NCBI GenBank assembly: GCA_002405515.1
Contig: DHLZ01000089.1
Coordinates: 1-13,434, forward strand
DNA length: 13,434 nucleotides
Direction of reading: 5' to 3'
Source of the DNA: Planctomycetaceae bacterium UBA4655
GTDB taxonomy: Bacteria > Planctomycetota > Planctomycetia > Pirellulales > UBA1268
The translations under genes were made by a program, and so were the position numbers. Of this stretch, positions 6,715 to 13,434 are shown piece by piece. The notes below the pieces were generated by a model, which saw nothing but the letters and a program-made list of their open reading frames with translations, was not told where the DNA came from and did not search any database. How positions within the stretch are numbered: the first letter of the stretch is position 1; each line of letters begins with the position of its first letter.

Positions 6715-7286
6715 ATGAAACCCCATCGTGCCATTCCCGCTCGTGCCATGTCGTGGCGGATACCCTTCTTCGCGGTCGCGGTGTTGCTCTGCCTGGTCAG
6801 TCCGTGCCTGGCGGTGCCGCTGCAACTCGGCGACATCGTCGTCTCGGATTTCAACGACAACGAGACGGTCACCCGGGGCGGAAGGATCGTGAAGGTCGAC
6901 CCGAACACGGGCGGTCAGGCGGTGCTTTCCACCGGGGCCTGCTCGTCGATCCGACCGGCGTATGCATCGGCGGCTCGGGCTTCATCTACGTGGGCAACAG
7001 CGTTGGGTCGGGCACCGGCAGCGTGTTGCGGATCGATCCGGTGACCCACTCGCAGACCCTGATTTCGTCCGGCGGCCTGCTCGTCGACCCGTCGGGCATC
7101 GCGGTCGTGCCTGAGCCGTCGGCGATGCTTCTCGCCGTGGGGGCGGTGCCGTTCATCCTCGGCTGGGCCGCCCGTCGGCGGCCGCGGCGCGGCAGGCCCG
7201 TTCGACACGCTCCGGCGACCAGGCACCCTCGTGGAGCGAGAACAGCGGCCTCGCACGAAACGCCATCCCTTCGACTTCCCGCGTGA
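6715..7286 (+). pseudogene. PEP-CTERM protein with NHL-like repeats, frameshifted
   Basis: The frame from ATG 6715 (GGAG site upstream) encodes a signal peptide (to about CLA, residue 33), then GDIVVSDFNDNE and an NHL/beta-propeller-like strand repeat. At a GGGG run (6934-6937) the reading must slip to the +2-shifted frame to continue GLLVDPTGVCIGGSGFIYVGN, a second repeat (LRIDPVTHSQTLISSGGLLVDPSGIAV) and a PEP-CTERM anchor (VPEPSAMLLAVGAVPFILGW plus an Arg-rich end). The second copy of the repeat has one more G at the matching spot, so one base is missing in the first. PEP-CTERM signals direct sorting to the cell surface via exosortase. Unusually few repeats are present, and the frame runs about 35 residues past the expected Arg-rich end, overlapping the convergent nuclease-ATPase gene by 134 bp. 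The frameshift is either a real mutation or a homopolymer sequencing error. The 271-bp gap before this gene shows no other gene. Confidence 0.75.
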
Positions 7287-9531
7287 TGCTCGGCCACCGT
7301 CCGACGAAGCTCTTGTCCGACGCGCCGAGCCGGCCCGTGAGCCATTCCGGCGGGCCGCCGGATCCGCTGAACCATTCCCGGACGCGATCGAGATCCTGGC
7401 TCGCCTCGATCCTCCCGATGAGCTTCGTGCTCGCGTTCGAGAAGACGTTGTAGTCGACCGACCGTGGGCTCTGCGTGCAGATGACGCAGCCCACGCCGTA
7501 TTTTCTCCCTTGGCTGAAGAGCCGCACGAGCGGCTCCTTGGCGGGGGGCCGCGACATGCCCGCCGGCAGGTAGTCCTTCGCCTCATCCACGAACCAGAGC
7601 AGCCGCATCGCGCCCGTGCTCGACGTCGAGATCATCCAGCGATAGACCTCGGCCGCGGCCGTCGCCACGACGAACTGCTTCTGCGTGTCGTCGGCGAGCG
7701 CGTTGAGGTAGAGGACGTTCAGCGGAGTGCGACCGGTGCCGCCGTCGCTCACGAGCGCCGCGACGTCGAGCGGGGTTCCGCCGCTGAACAGCATCGACGC
7801 CGGCCCTGCGACCAGGGCGTTCACCTTGCGGGCCAGTTTCTCCCGCTCCCCCTTCGAGATGAAGACGGCCGAATTGTCCATCCCGCACGATTCGGGCTCC
7901 ATCATCGCGGCGACGACGTCGGTGATCGTTACGGCCGCCCCGCCACGGGCGTGGCGGCGGTCCGCGAGCCTGCGAAGGACCTCCTGGACGAACGTCTGCT
8001 GGACCTGCTCGTCCCCTTTTGCAGCCGCGAATCGCACGAGGGTGGAGGCCGCGCCGCCGAACAACGCGTGAAGCTCCTCGGCCCGCCGCTCGGGAGAGTC
8101 GAGCCCCTCCAAATCATCGGGCGACGGCATCGACAATGGAGCGAGGCTCAGTCGCCGGCCGTGCGAGGTTCCGGGAGTCCAGATACGCACGTCGATCTTC
8201 TCACGAAAGCGGCGTTGCAGCTCGCGGTCTTCCGGCGAGGCATCCGGCGGCAGCGCTGCCGCCTCGATGAACTGCACGAGATCCCCCTGCGGATCGACGA
8301 GGATCGCCGGCACGCCGAGCCGCACGACTTCCTCGACGATCACCTTCGCCATCCAGGTCTTGCCGCTGCCTGCCGAGCCGCAGACGGCGGCGTGCATCGT
8401 CAGGTCGGGAAGCGGCACGCCGATCTTCGGGCCGGCGATCGCCTGTCCAAGCTGAAGCTGCGATGGGTCGCTTGCGGTCTGTCCGGCCGATCGCGACGGC
8501 AGGGCGACGTCACCGTCGTCGGGCTCCTCGTCGGCAGGCGGCTCGGGCGGGTCGTTCACCTCGATTTCGGCGATCGCCTCGCCGTCGTACGGCTTCGCAC
8601 TGCTCGGGGCGATCGCGGCCCAACCGCCCTCCGCCTTCGGGCCGAGCCGCGTCTCGCACTCGTTTCGCCAGCGGCATGCCTGGCAGAGCGCGGGCTCGCC
8701 CGGCGGCTTCAGGCCGCCGCCGGTCTTCTCGTCAAACTCCGCCCACTCCGCCATCGAAGCCAGAAGTCGCAGCACGACGTCGCGGTCCGCGAGCAGCCGC
8801 GGCCACTCGACGCTCACGTTCCTCACCTCCGGATGCAGGTAGACGACGCAGACGCTCGGCGTGCTGCGGTGCTGCTGGTGGTGCATGAGGGCGTAGAGCG
8901 CCGACTGCAGGACGTCCTTCGAGGGCTGAGAGGCGGGCGTCAGCTTGTAGTCGAGAATCCGCTCGGCTCCGGTCGTGAGGTCGCGGAAGATGCAGTCGAT
9001 GGCTCCATTTACCCGAACCGCAACCTTTTTGGGCCCGATCTTGAACGTGACGTCCACCCGCTTGCCGAGGTCGCCGAAGAGCTGGTCGAGAACCGTCCGC
9101 ACGGGGAGTCCGAGAGCGAGCCCGTACTGAACGTGGGAGGCGAAGCGGCCCATGCAGACCCGTACGGCAGCCAGAAACACCTGCACGGCCGGAACGGATT
9201 TCTTTCGCAGTCCCTCGTGGTCGAGGCACTCCTCGCCCAAAAACCGCATGAAGGCCTCGACGATCCGCTCTTCCCGCTCCACCTGAGGGGCTGCCGCGGC
9301 ATCGATCACCGCATGTTCGAGCGACGGGGCGTTTCGGGCCCGCTTCTGAAACCGCTCGAGCTGGTCGTGGAAGAACTTGCCGACGCCCCCCGCCTCGCCG
9401 CCGCCGTCGATCCAGATGCGGGTCACCTTCTTGGTCGCGGCGGGGTCGGCACGGTGGCGAGCCTCGTCGAAGTAGAAGATCCGCGGGCAGGCGATGGCCG
9501 TCCGGGCCTCGCTCACCGAGAACTTATGCAT
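7153..9531 (-). CDS. Cas4/AddB-like PD-(D/E)XK nuclease fused to HerA/FtsK-type ATPase
   Basis: 792-aa cytoplasmic protein, read as a DNA-translocating motor joined to a nuclease. Residues 1-300 form a PD-(D/E)XK domain of the Cas4/AddB/RecB kind: NGAIDCIF with D179, ILDYKL with D194 and K196, and a Q209-xxx-Y213 motif. Cysteines C15, C283, C286 and C292 are spaced like the four ligands of the 4Fe-4S cluster in Cas4 and AddB. After an acidic Pro-rich linker (about 325-350) comes a HerA-like RecA-fold ATPase: Walker A GSAGSGKT (385-392), LVDPQGD (411-417), Walker B LLWFVDEAKD with D649/E650, and the TQSPRSVD segment (about 686-693). The ATG at 9531 overlaps the stop of the upstream ATPase gene by 8 bases (9524-9531); an earlier in-frame ATG at 9579 would only add residues from inside that gene. 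HerA motors normally pair with a separate NurA or other nuclease, whereas here the nuclease is fused. It is the third gene of the operon. The biochemical role is family-based; the cellular role is inferred. Confidence 0.85.
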   Translation of the reverse strand: MHKFSVSEARTAIACPRIFYFDEARHRADPAATKKVTRIWIDGGGEAGGVGKFFHDQLERFQKRARNAPSLEHAVIDAAAAPQVEREERIVEAFMRFLGEECLDHEGLRKKSVPAVQVFLAAVRVCMGRFASHVQYGLALGLPVRTVLDQLFGDLGKRVDVTFKIGPKKVAVRVNGAIDCIFRDLTTGAERILDYKLTPASQPSKDVLQSALYALMHHQQHRSTPSVCVVYLHPEVRNVSVEWPRLLADRDVVLRLLASMAEWAEFDEKTGGGLKPPGEPALCQACRWRNECETRLGPKAEGGWAAIAPSSAKPYDGEAIAEIEVNDPPEPPADEEPDDGDVALPSRSAGQTASDPSQLQLGQAIAGPKIGVPLPDLTMHAAVCGSAGSGKTWMAKVIVEEVVRLGVPAILVDPQGDLVQFIEAAALPPDASPEDRELQRRFREKIDVRIWTPGTSHGRRLSLAPLSMPSPDDLEGLDSPERRAEELHALFGGAASTLVRFAAAKGDEQVQQTFVQEVLRRLADRRHARGGAAVTITDVVAAMMEPESCGMDNSAVFISKGEREKLARKVNALVAGPASMLFSGGTPLDVAALVSDGGTGRTPLNVLYLNALADDTQKQFVVATAAAEVYRWMISTSSTGAMRLLWFVDEAKDYLPAGMSRPPAKEPLVRLFSQGRKYGVGCVICTQSPRSVDYNVFSNASTKLIGRIEASQDLDRVREWFSGSGGPPEWLTGRLGASDKSFVGRWPSITREVEGMAFRARPLFSLHEGAWSPERVERACRAAAADGRPSRG

Positions 9532-11773
9532 GCTTCGCGCCGCTCTGAATGAACAGGTCGGACCCGTGCGGACGGGCATGCACGATCCCCGCCTCGTGGA
9601 GCTTCATGACGATGTCGCGTGCCTGCTCGAAGGCGTTCTCCTCGCTGACGACGCACGCGTTTCCCGGGGGATGATTCGCCATGAACTTCCTCAGGATTTC
9701 GGTGAGGCTCGCACCGAGCATGTAGCTGAGCTTCGTCCGGACGAACGTCGTGAACGGGGGTTCCTCGGGGTACTTGGACCCGTGACGCAGATCGATTTCG
9801 TTCTGTGTCAGAAACACGCTGAGCAAACGGTTCTGCAGATACCTCTTCTGCCGGTGGAGGCTCGCGACGACCTCGTCGGTCGAAATCCGCTTGGGTGGCT
9901 TGCCGGGGCCGAAGTCGATTTCCAAGTCACCGCTGGCGGCGGCGCCGACGACCGCCTCGAGCGAGTCGAGATCGGCGAATTCCTCGAACGAGAGCTGGAC
10001 GTCGTGGAACCGCCCGTCGCCGAGCCCGCGGAGCGCGGCGAGGTGGGCCGCCCCCTTGCCGGTCTTCGCCACACTCAGCGGAGCCTTTTCGGCGACGGTC
10101 ACGAGCACCCGTTCGTCGGCCCACTCGGCATCGACCAGCTTCCCGAGCGAGACGGACGTGCTCGTTTTGCTCGCGGTCACGACGAACTTGACGGCGTTTC
10201 GGACACGCCTGCCGTCGAGCATTTCCGTCACGTCGAGATCGACGCCGCCCGGCTTCGGCGAGACGACGTCGATGAGCGTGTACCGCCCATCAGACGTTCC
10301 CCGGCACCGCGACAGGGTGGCGAGTGTCAGCGCCCGGAGCTTCCCTGCGTCGGCCGGAAGCTGGCTGGGGTCGAAGAGCCGCTCGTTGCGGAGCTCGTCG
10401 AGCTTGGCGTGAACGGCATCGTCGATCTGCCGCTGGAGGGCGGCTTCGTCGATGATCGTGTCGGGCTCGGGTGGAACGCCTTCCCAGTCGGCAAGCCATC
10501 CGGCACAGCCCAGCTTCTCGATCCGCTCGGCCTGCCTGCGCCATTGCGACCGCGACCATTGGATGACGTCCCGCGGCCGCAGTTCGACCGTGTCGTCGGT
10601 CACCTTGTCGAACCATCGCTCGCCGAGCGGGAAGAGCGGGTCCGCGTCGCGGTATTTCTTCATGCCGCGGGGCAGGGAGCCCAGCGATTCGAAGAACCGC
10701 TCGATCCGCGTCGCCAGGATCAATCGAGCGTGGTCGATCGGCACGCGGGTGAGGATGATCGGCTCGCCGGCGTCGATCCGGTCTGCCGCCGAGGCCTTGA
10801 TCGCCCCTTCACGGATCCGCCGGTCGAGCGAGTCGATGACGCCGGACACCACGACGCAAAGATTGCGGGAGCGGTTCACGAGCGACTGGACGACGTTGCC
10901 GAATGCCTCGAGCTGCGCATCCGTCATCATGTCGGCCTGGTCGATGCAGAGAATGAACGGGCGATCGGTTTCCTGCGCGAGCCGCGCGAGAATCACGATC
11001 ACGTCCTCCGCCTGCTGGTTGTCCATCATCACCGTCGCCTCGCCCGGGCGGGGCTTGCGACCGATCAGCGCGGCTTCCTCCGCGTCGAGCACGTCTCCTT
11101 CGAGCCAGCTGATCGCCGCCGAGACGACCCGCTCGTGCTTCGCCTGTGCGGGACCGTCTGCCGCCGACTCGCCGGCCGCGCGGGAGGCGCAGTAGCAGCG
11201 GAAGATCACGGAAAAGACCTCGCTGTTGCCGCCGAACAGTCGGGCGATCGCGGCTCCGACCTGGTCCATGCTTTCGGGCGTGACCGACGCGATCCCGAGT
11301 TCTTTCGCCGCCTTCGCGACCGCAGCCCGGACGATCTCGTAGAAGTCGGTGCGGTGGACCCGCGCGACCCGATCCTCCGCGAGCTTGGCGATGCAGCAGT
11401 GGACGAGAAACCGCAGGATCTCGTCGGGCTGCACCTGCACGTTGTGCAGGTACACGAAGCAGGCCGACCGCTCCTCGGCCCAGGTCTTGAACCGCCCGAG
11501 CAGGTGGCTTTTGCCGACCCCCGGCTGGCCGAGCAGGAGGCAGCCGCGACCGGCTTCCCGGCAGTTGTGCGCCTCGATCGCCCGTTCGATCAGCCGGTGG
11601 AATTGGCCCTCGTGGATGCTGGCAACATCGCCCGTGATCTCGACCGTGTCGCCGACACTCGTGATCGAAAACGGATTTCGTGTCCGCATCGCCTCGATGA
11701 ACCTGGCCTGCGGTCCATTCGCACGGCCTGGTTTCTCGTCGAGTGACTCAACTTCGACGGACGACATAGACAT
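9524..11773 (-). CDS. AAA/ORC-like P-loop ATPase with winged-helix-like C-terminus
   Basis: 749-aa protein. After about 70 residues comes a P-loop ATPase domain: Walker A LLLGQPGVGKSHLL (G82-S89), Walker B PFILCIDQADM (D278), a sensor-1-like VVVSG (307-311) and a lid-like ELRPRDVIQWSRSQW (about 397-411). This layout resembles ORC/Cdc6- or KAP-like DNA-associated ATPases. Residues about 440-650 belong to no family I recognise. The last about 100 residues (LSYMLGASLTEILRKF; ARDIVMKLHEAGIVHARPHG) look like a winged-helix DNA- or partner-binding end. The start at ATG 11773 is chosen for the GGGAGG site upstream; the longer frame to 11959 lies inside the preceding gene and has Ser/Arg-rich out-of-frame composition. 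It overlaps the upstream gene by 26 bases and the downstream one by 8, so all three are made together. Likely role: loading or licensing of the motor-nuclease, or sensing DNA; this is inference. Confidence 0.8.
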   Translation of the reverse strand: MSMSSVEVESLDEKPGRANGPQARFIEAMRTRNPFSITSVGDTVEITGDVASIHEGQFHRLIERAIEAHNCREAGRGCLLLGQPGVGKSHLLGRFKTWAEERSACFVYLHNVQVQPDEILRFLVHCCIAKLAEDRVARVHRTDFYEIVRAAVAKAAKELGIASVTPESMDQVGAAIARLFGGNSEVFSVIFRCYCASRAAGESAADGPAQAKHERVVSAAISWLEGDVLDAEEAALIGRKPRPGEATVMMDNQQAEDVIVILARLAQETDRPFILCIDQADMMTDAQLEAFGNVVQSLVNRSRNLCVVVSGVIDSLDRRIREGAIKASAADRIDAGEPIILTRVPIDHARLILATRIERFFESLGSLPRGMKKYRDADPLFPLGERWFDKVTDDTVELRPRDVIQWSRSQWRRQAERIEKLGCAGWLADWEGVPPEPDTIIDEAALQRQIDDAVHAKLDELRNERLFDPSQLPADAGKLRALTLATLSRCRGTSDGRYTLIDVVSPKPGGVDLDVTEMLDGRRVRNAVKFVVTASKTSTSVSLGKLVDAEWADERVLVTVAEKAPLSVAKTGKGAAHLAALRGLGDGRFHDVQLSFEEFADLDSLEAVVGAAASGDLEIDFGPGKPPKRISTDEVVASLHRQKRYLQNRLLSVFLTQNEIDLRHGSKYPEEPPFTTFVRTKLSYMLGASLTEILRKFMANHPPGNACVVSEENAFEQARDIVMKLHEAGIVHARPHGSDLFIQSGAKHA

Positions 11774-13133
11774 ACTCCGTTCCTCCCTTGACGATGGCCG
11801 CCGCAAGATCCGACTGTGAGACCGCACGGCGGTCGTTGGCTGTTTCGAGCGAGTAGGATCGGCCCCAGAGCCTGGTGATTCCCTCGTCGAACTGCTCACG
11901 GCTGAACCGGGAGAGCTTCTGCCGGAGCGGCCCGAGCGGGACGATCTGTCTGCCTCCACTCGTGGCGGTCACATCCATGAACGCCCGATCGAACGCGGCG
12001 GCGAACTCCGCCGGGTCGGCCGCCGTCGCGGAAACCGGTTCCGGGACCGACGACTCGCAAGCTCCGGGGCGGCCTGGCTGCGACTCGATCTTCTCACGGA
12101 GGAAATACCGCCGCACGCCTCGATCCAAGAGCCAGGCGACCGTCGGCGGCACCGCCCGTTTTTCGGCGGCATCCTCGATCGCTCTGGCGACGACGGCCAC
12201 CGGGGACGAAGCGTTGCCGGCGGTGGCAGCCTTCGATCGACCGCTGGGCCGCGATTTCCCTGCCCCGCGGGGCGAAGTCGGGCCGCCGACGAGCACGGCT
12301 GCGATCTCCTCCGCGGAATGGAGTGCGGTGTCGGTCAGCCGTCGGCCGATCGCCTCGATCGCGTCAGGAAGGTGGATGAGGGCGATCTTCGGCAGGTCTC
12401 TGGCGAGCAGGTGGCGGCATCCCGTCGTCTCTGGAATCTGAATCCGAATCACGTCGTCCGAAAAGCGGTTCCTGCCGGACTTGCCGTCGAGCACGCCGCC
12501 CGCTCCCGGAAGTTTTCTCAGGACCCCGTCGGGGACGGGGTAGGGGACCGTCGAGGAGGAGGAGGAAGCGTCGGCGACAAACCGCGTAAGCCGTTCCGAG
12601 ACCACGCTGGGATCGCCGTCGATCAGCGAAGAGAGCCAGTCGGGGACGACAGGCCTGGCCAGGAGGCCTTCAAGACGTTTCGAGATCGCCTGCGCTGCCG
12701 GCTTCATCGTCTTGCCCGACAGCTTGGCGTCCTTGAGAAAAGCGGCGACCGTCTTCTTCTTCGGCTCTTTGCCTGCAGCCCGCGTTGCCCGCACCTGGCC
12801 GGCGAGATACTCGAGCAAGGCCTCGGACTCGAGAAGGGTCGCATGGTCTTCCGGGAGTGTGATCGGGCCGCCGAGATCGCGGGCGAAGCGGGAGCCCTCA
12901 TTCTTGAGCGGCGCTCGGCCGAACGTCTTCAGCAGCACGTCCGCATCGGGAAGGGCATCGCGGACGCCAGGCTCCGAGGATGCCGCGGCGACGATGCGGT
13001 CGTAAAGTCGTTGAACGGTCGTGGGGTAATCGCCCGAAGCCTTGGCTTCGCGGAGAGCTGCCTCTACGAGCGACGGAAGCCGACCCTTCGACGACGGCTG
13101 CTTCTGGCGGGAACTGCGAGCGTTTGCCGGCAT
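11748..13133 (-). CDS. Uncharacterised operon-leading protein with C-terminal winged-helix-like domain
   Basis: 461-aa protein, family not recognised. The first about 55 residues are basic then helical (SLVEAALREAKASG; TTVQRLYDRIVAAA). A central helical part (about 95-190) is interrupted by a Ser run (189-194), and a Lys/Arg/Ser/Gly-rich linker occupies about 283-310. Residues about 397-459 (IVPLGPLRQKLSRFSREQFDEGI ending TEYVYVVRR) have the helix-helix-helix-hairpin pattern of a winged helix, often DNA-binding. No enzyme motif is visible. The start at ATG 13133 has an AGGAG site 7 bases upstream, and the protein becomes well composed from there; upstream codons to 13295 look untranslated. 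It is the first gene of the operon, 26 bases overlapping the ATPase gene. Candidate roles are a DNA-recognition subunit or regulator of the system. Confidence 0.7.
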   Translation of the reverse strand: MPANARSSRQKQPSSKGRLPSLVEAALREAKASGDYPTTVQRLYDRIVAAASSEPGVRDALPDADVLLKTFGRAPLKNEGSRFARDLGGPITLPEDHATLLESEALLEYLAGQVRATRAAGKEPKKKTVAAFLKDAKLSGKTMKPAAQAISKRLEGLLARPVVPDWLSSLIDGDPSVVSERLTRFVADASSSSSTVPYPVPDGVLRKLPGAGGVLDGKSGRNRFSDDVIRIQIPETTGCRHLLARDLPKIALIHLPDAIEAIGRRLTDTALHSAEEIAAVLVGGPTSPRGAGKSRPSGRSKAATAGNASSPVAVVARAIEDAAEKRAVPPTVAWLLDRGVRRYFLREKIESQPGRPGACESSVPEPVSATAADPAEFAAAFDRAFMDVTATSGGRQIVPLGPLRQKLSRFSREQFDEGITRLWGRSYSLETANDRRAVSQSDLAAAIVKGGTEYVYVVRRS

Positions 13134-13173
13134 GCAGAACTCCTGCGAGAGGCGGAAAACGAAGGGGCAAAGA

Positions 13174-13213
13174 TACCCTCCGATCAGGGTACTCGAGGGA
13201 AGCATTGCGTCAA
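13174..13213 (-). promoter_or_regulatory. Candidate operon promoter with palindromic operator
   Basis: On the minus strand TTGACG (13213-13208) and TACCCT (13191-13186), 16 bases apart, fit a -35/-10 pair about 55-80 bases before the first gene of the nuclease-ATPase operon. The -10 box is itself one arm of an inverted repeat, TACCCT-N6-AGGGTA (13191-13174), so a bound repressor would block it. A second, wider inverted pair GCATTGC/GCAATGC (13202-13208 and 13250-13256) overlaps the -35 region. The -10 matches consensus at only half its positions, so this remains tentative. Confidence 0.4.
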
Positions 13214-13328
13214 TCGGCCGCCACGCGACTGAGTGTTTGCCCCCCGGCGGCAATGCGGGGTCCGCCATCCGGGTTGGTACTACCGGGAGCATCAAGATTC
13301 TGCGGGCAACTCGGCCTGCTGACTTTCA

Positions 13329-13434
13329 CGGAAGCCCGAGGCGCAAGTTTCCCTGCAGGCGAACAGGTGCCCAGTACGGAAGCCCGAGGCGCAAGTTTCC
13401 CTGCAGGCGAACGGGTGCCCAGTCCGGAAGCCCG
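13329..13434. repeat. 48-bp tandem repeat, continuing past the right edge
   Basis: Units begin at 13329, 13377 and 13425, each opening with CGGAAGCCCG and, where complete, continuing GAGGCGCAAGTTTCC and CTGCAGGCGAAC. Two complete copies differ at only a few bases near their ends (aggtgcccagta against gggtgcccagtc), and a third is cut by the window end. Similarity extends over the whole unit, so there are no spacers. GGAAGCCCGAGGCGCAAG-type units recall repeats common between genes in planctomycetes (remembered, not checked). Confidence 0.9.

Noticed and set aside
7231..9552. Long plus-strand open frame (773 codons) opposite the nuclease-ATPase gene
   Set aside because: It is Arg/His/Asp-rich with no motifs, as expected for the antisense of a GC-rich gene; the minus strand has complete nuclease and ATPase motifs.
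9494..11746. Long plus-strand open frame (750 codons) opposite the ORC-like ATPase gene
   Set aside because: It is composition-driven antisense; the minus strand carries Walker A and B and proper gene overlaps.
7153..13133. Naming the operon as BREX, DISARM, Dnd/Ssp or a known HerA system
   Set aside because: No methyltransferase, PglZ phosphatase, DndBCDE or SIR2 partner is seen, and the ATPases do not match those of these systems as I know them.
13329..13434. CRISPR array
   Set aside because: The whole 48-base unit repeats, including the part that would be a spacer, so there are no distinct spacers; the Cas4-like domain nearby is fused to HerA and is not evidence of a cas locus.

Overview
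The window is GC-rich bacterial DNA, most likely from a planctomycete. The signs are a PEP-CTERM-type secreted protein with NHL-like repeats, a DUF6717 protein, a DUF5522 protein, adjacent periplasmic HtrA-like proteins, and a tandem array built on a GGAAGCCCGAGGCGCAAG unit of the kind I associate with planctomycete intergenic DNA. The taxon is an inference from gene content, not from a marker gene.

Layout from left to right. (1) 1-1430, minus strand: a tightly coupled operon of small genes. It holds a 100-aa protein resembling an integrase arm-binding domain, a 98-aa helical protein of unknown role and a DUF6717 protein, joined by TGATG and ATGA overlaps. A GTG-start reading frame runs off the left edge. 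(2) 1548-2552, minus strand: a DinB-superfamily protein, a small Cys-rich DUF5522 protein and an acidic double zinc-ribbon protein with one membrane helix. (3) 2584-3339: a gene-poor stretch containing the C-terminal remnant of a GIY-YIG (UPF0213-type) nuclease gene. (4) 3340-6443, plus strand: a translationally coupled pair of exported HtrA-like proteins. The first carries two protease-like domains that have lost catalytic residues; the second has an intact His-Asp-Ser triad and a PDZ domain. (5) 6715-7286, plus strand: a PEP-CTERM gene with a one-base frameshift.

(6) 7153-13133, minus strand: the most interesting part, a three-gene operon with overlapping genes. The order is a 461-aa protein of unknown function with a winged-helix-like C-terminus, a 749-aa AAA/ORC-like ATPase with a C-terminal winged-helix-like end, and a 792-aa protein fusing a Cas4/AddB-type PD-(D/E)XK nuclease domain (with all four candidate Fe-S cysteines) to a HerA/FtsK-type DNA-translocating ATPase. 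A promoter candidate with a palindrome over its -10 box precedes the operon, and a 48-bp tandem repeat lies beyond that and runs off the right edge.

The operon looks like a self-contained DNA-processing machine: an ATPase that may load or regulate, a motor-nuclease, and a DNA-binding accessory. By analogy with HerA-nuclease and multi-ATPase defence systems it is a candidate mobile-DNA defence or DNA-repair module. That function is inferred, and I could not match the gene set to a named system.
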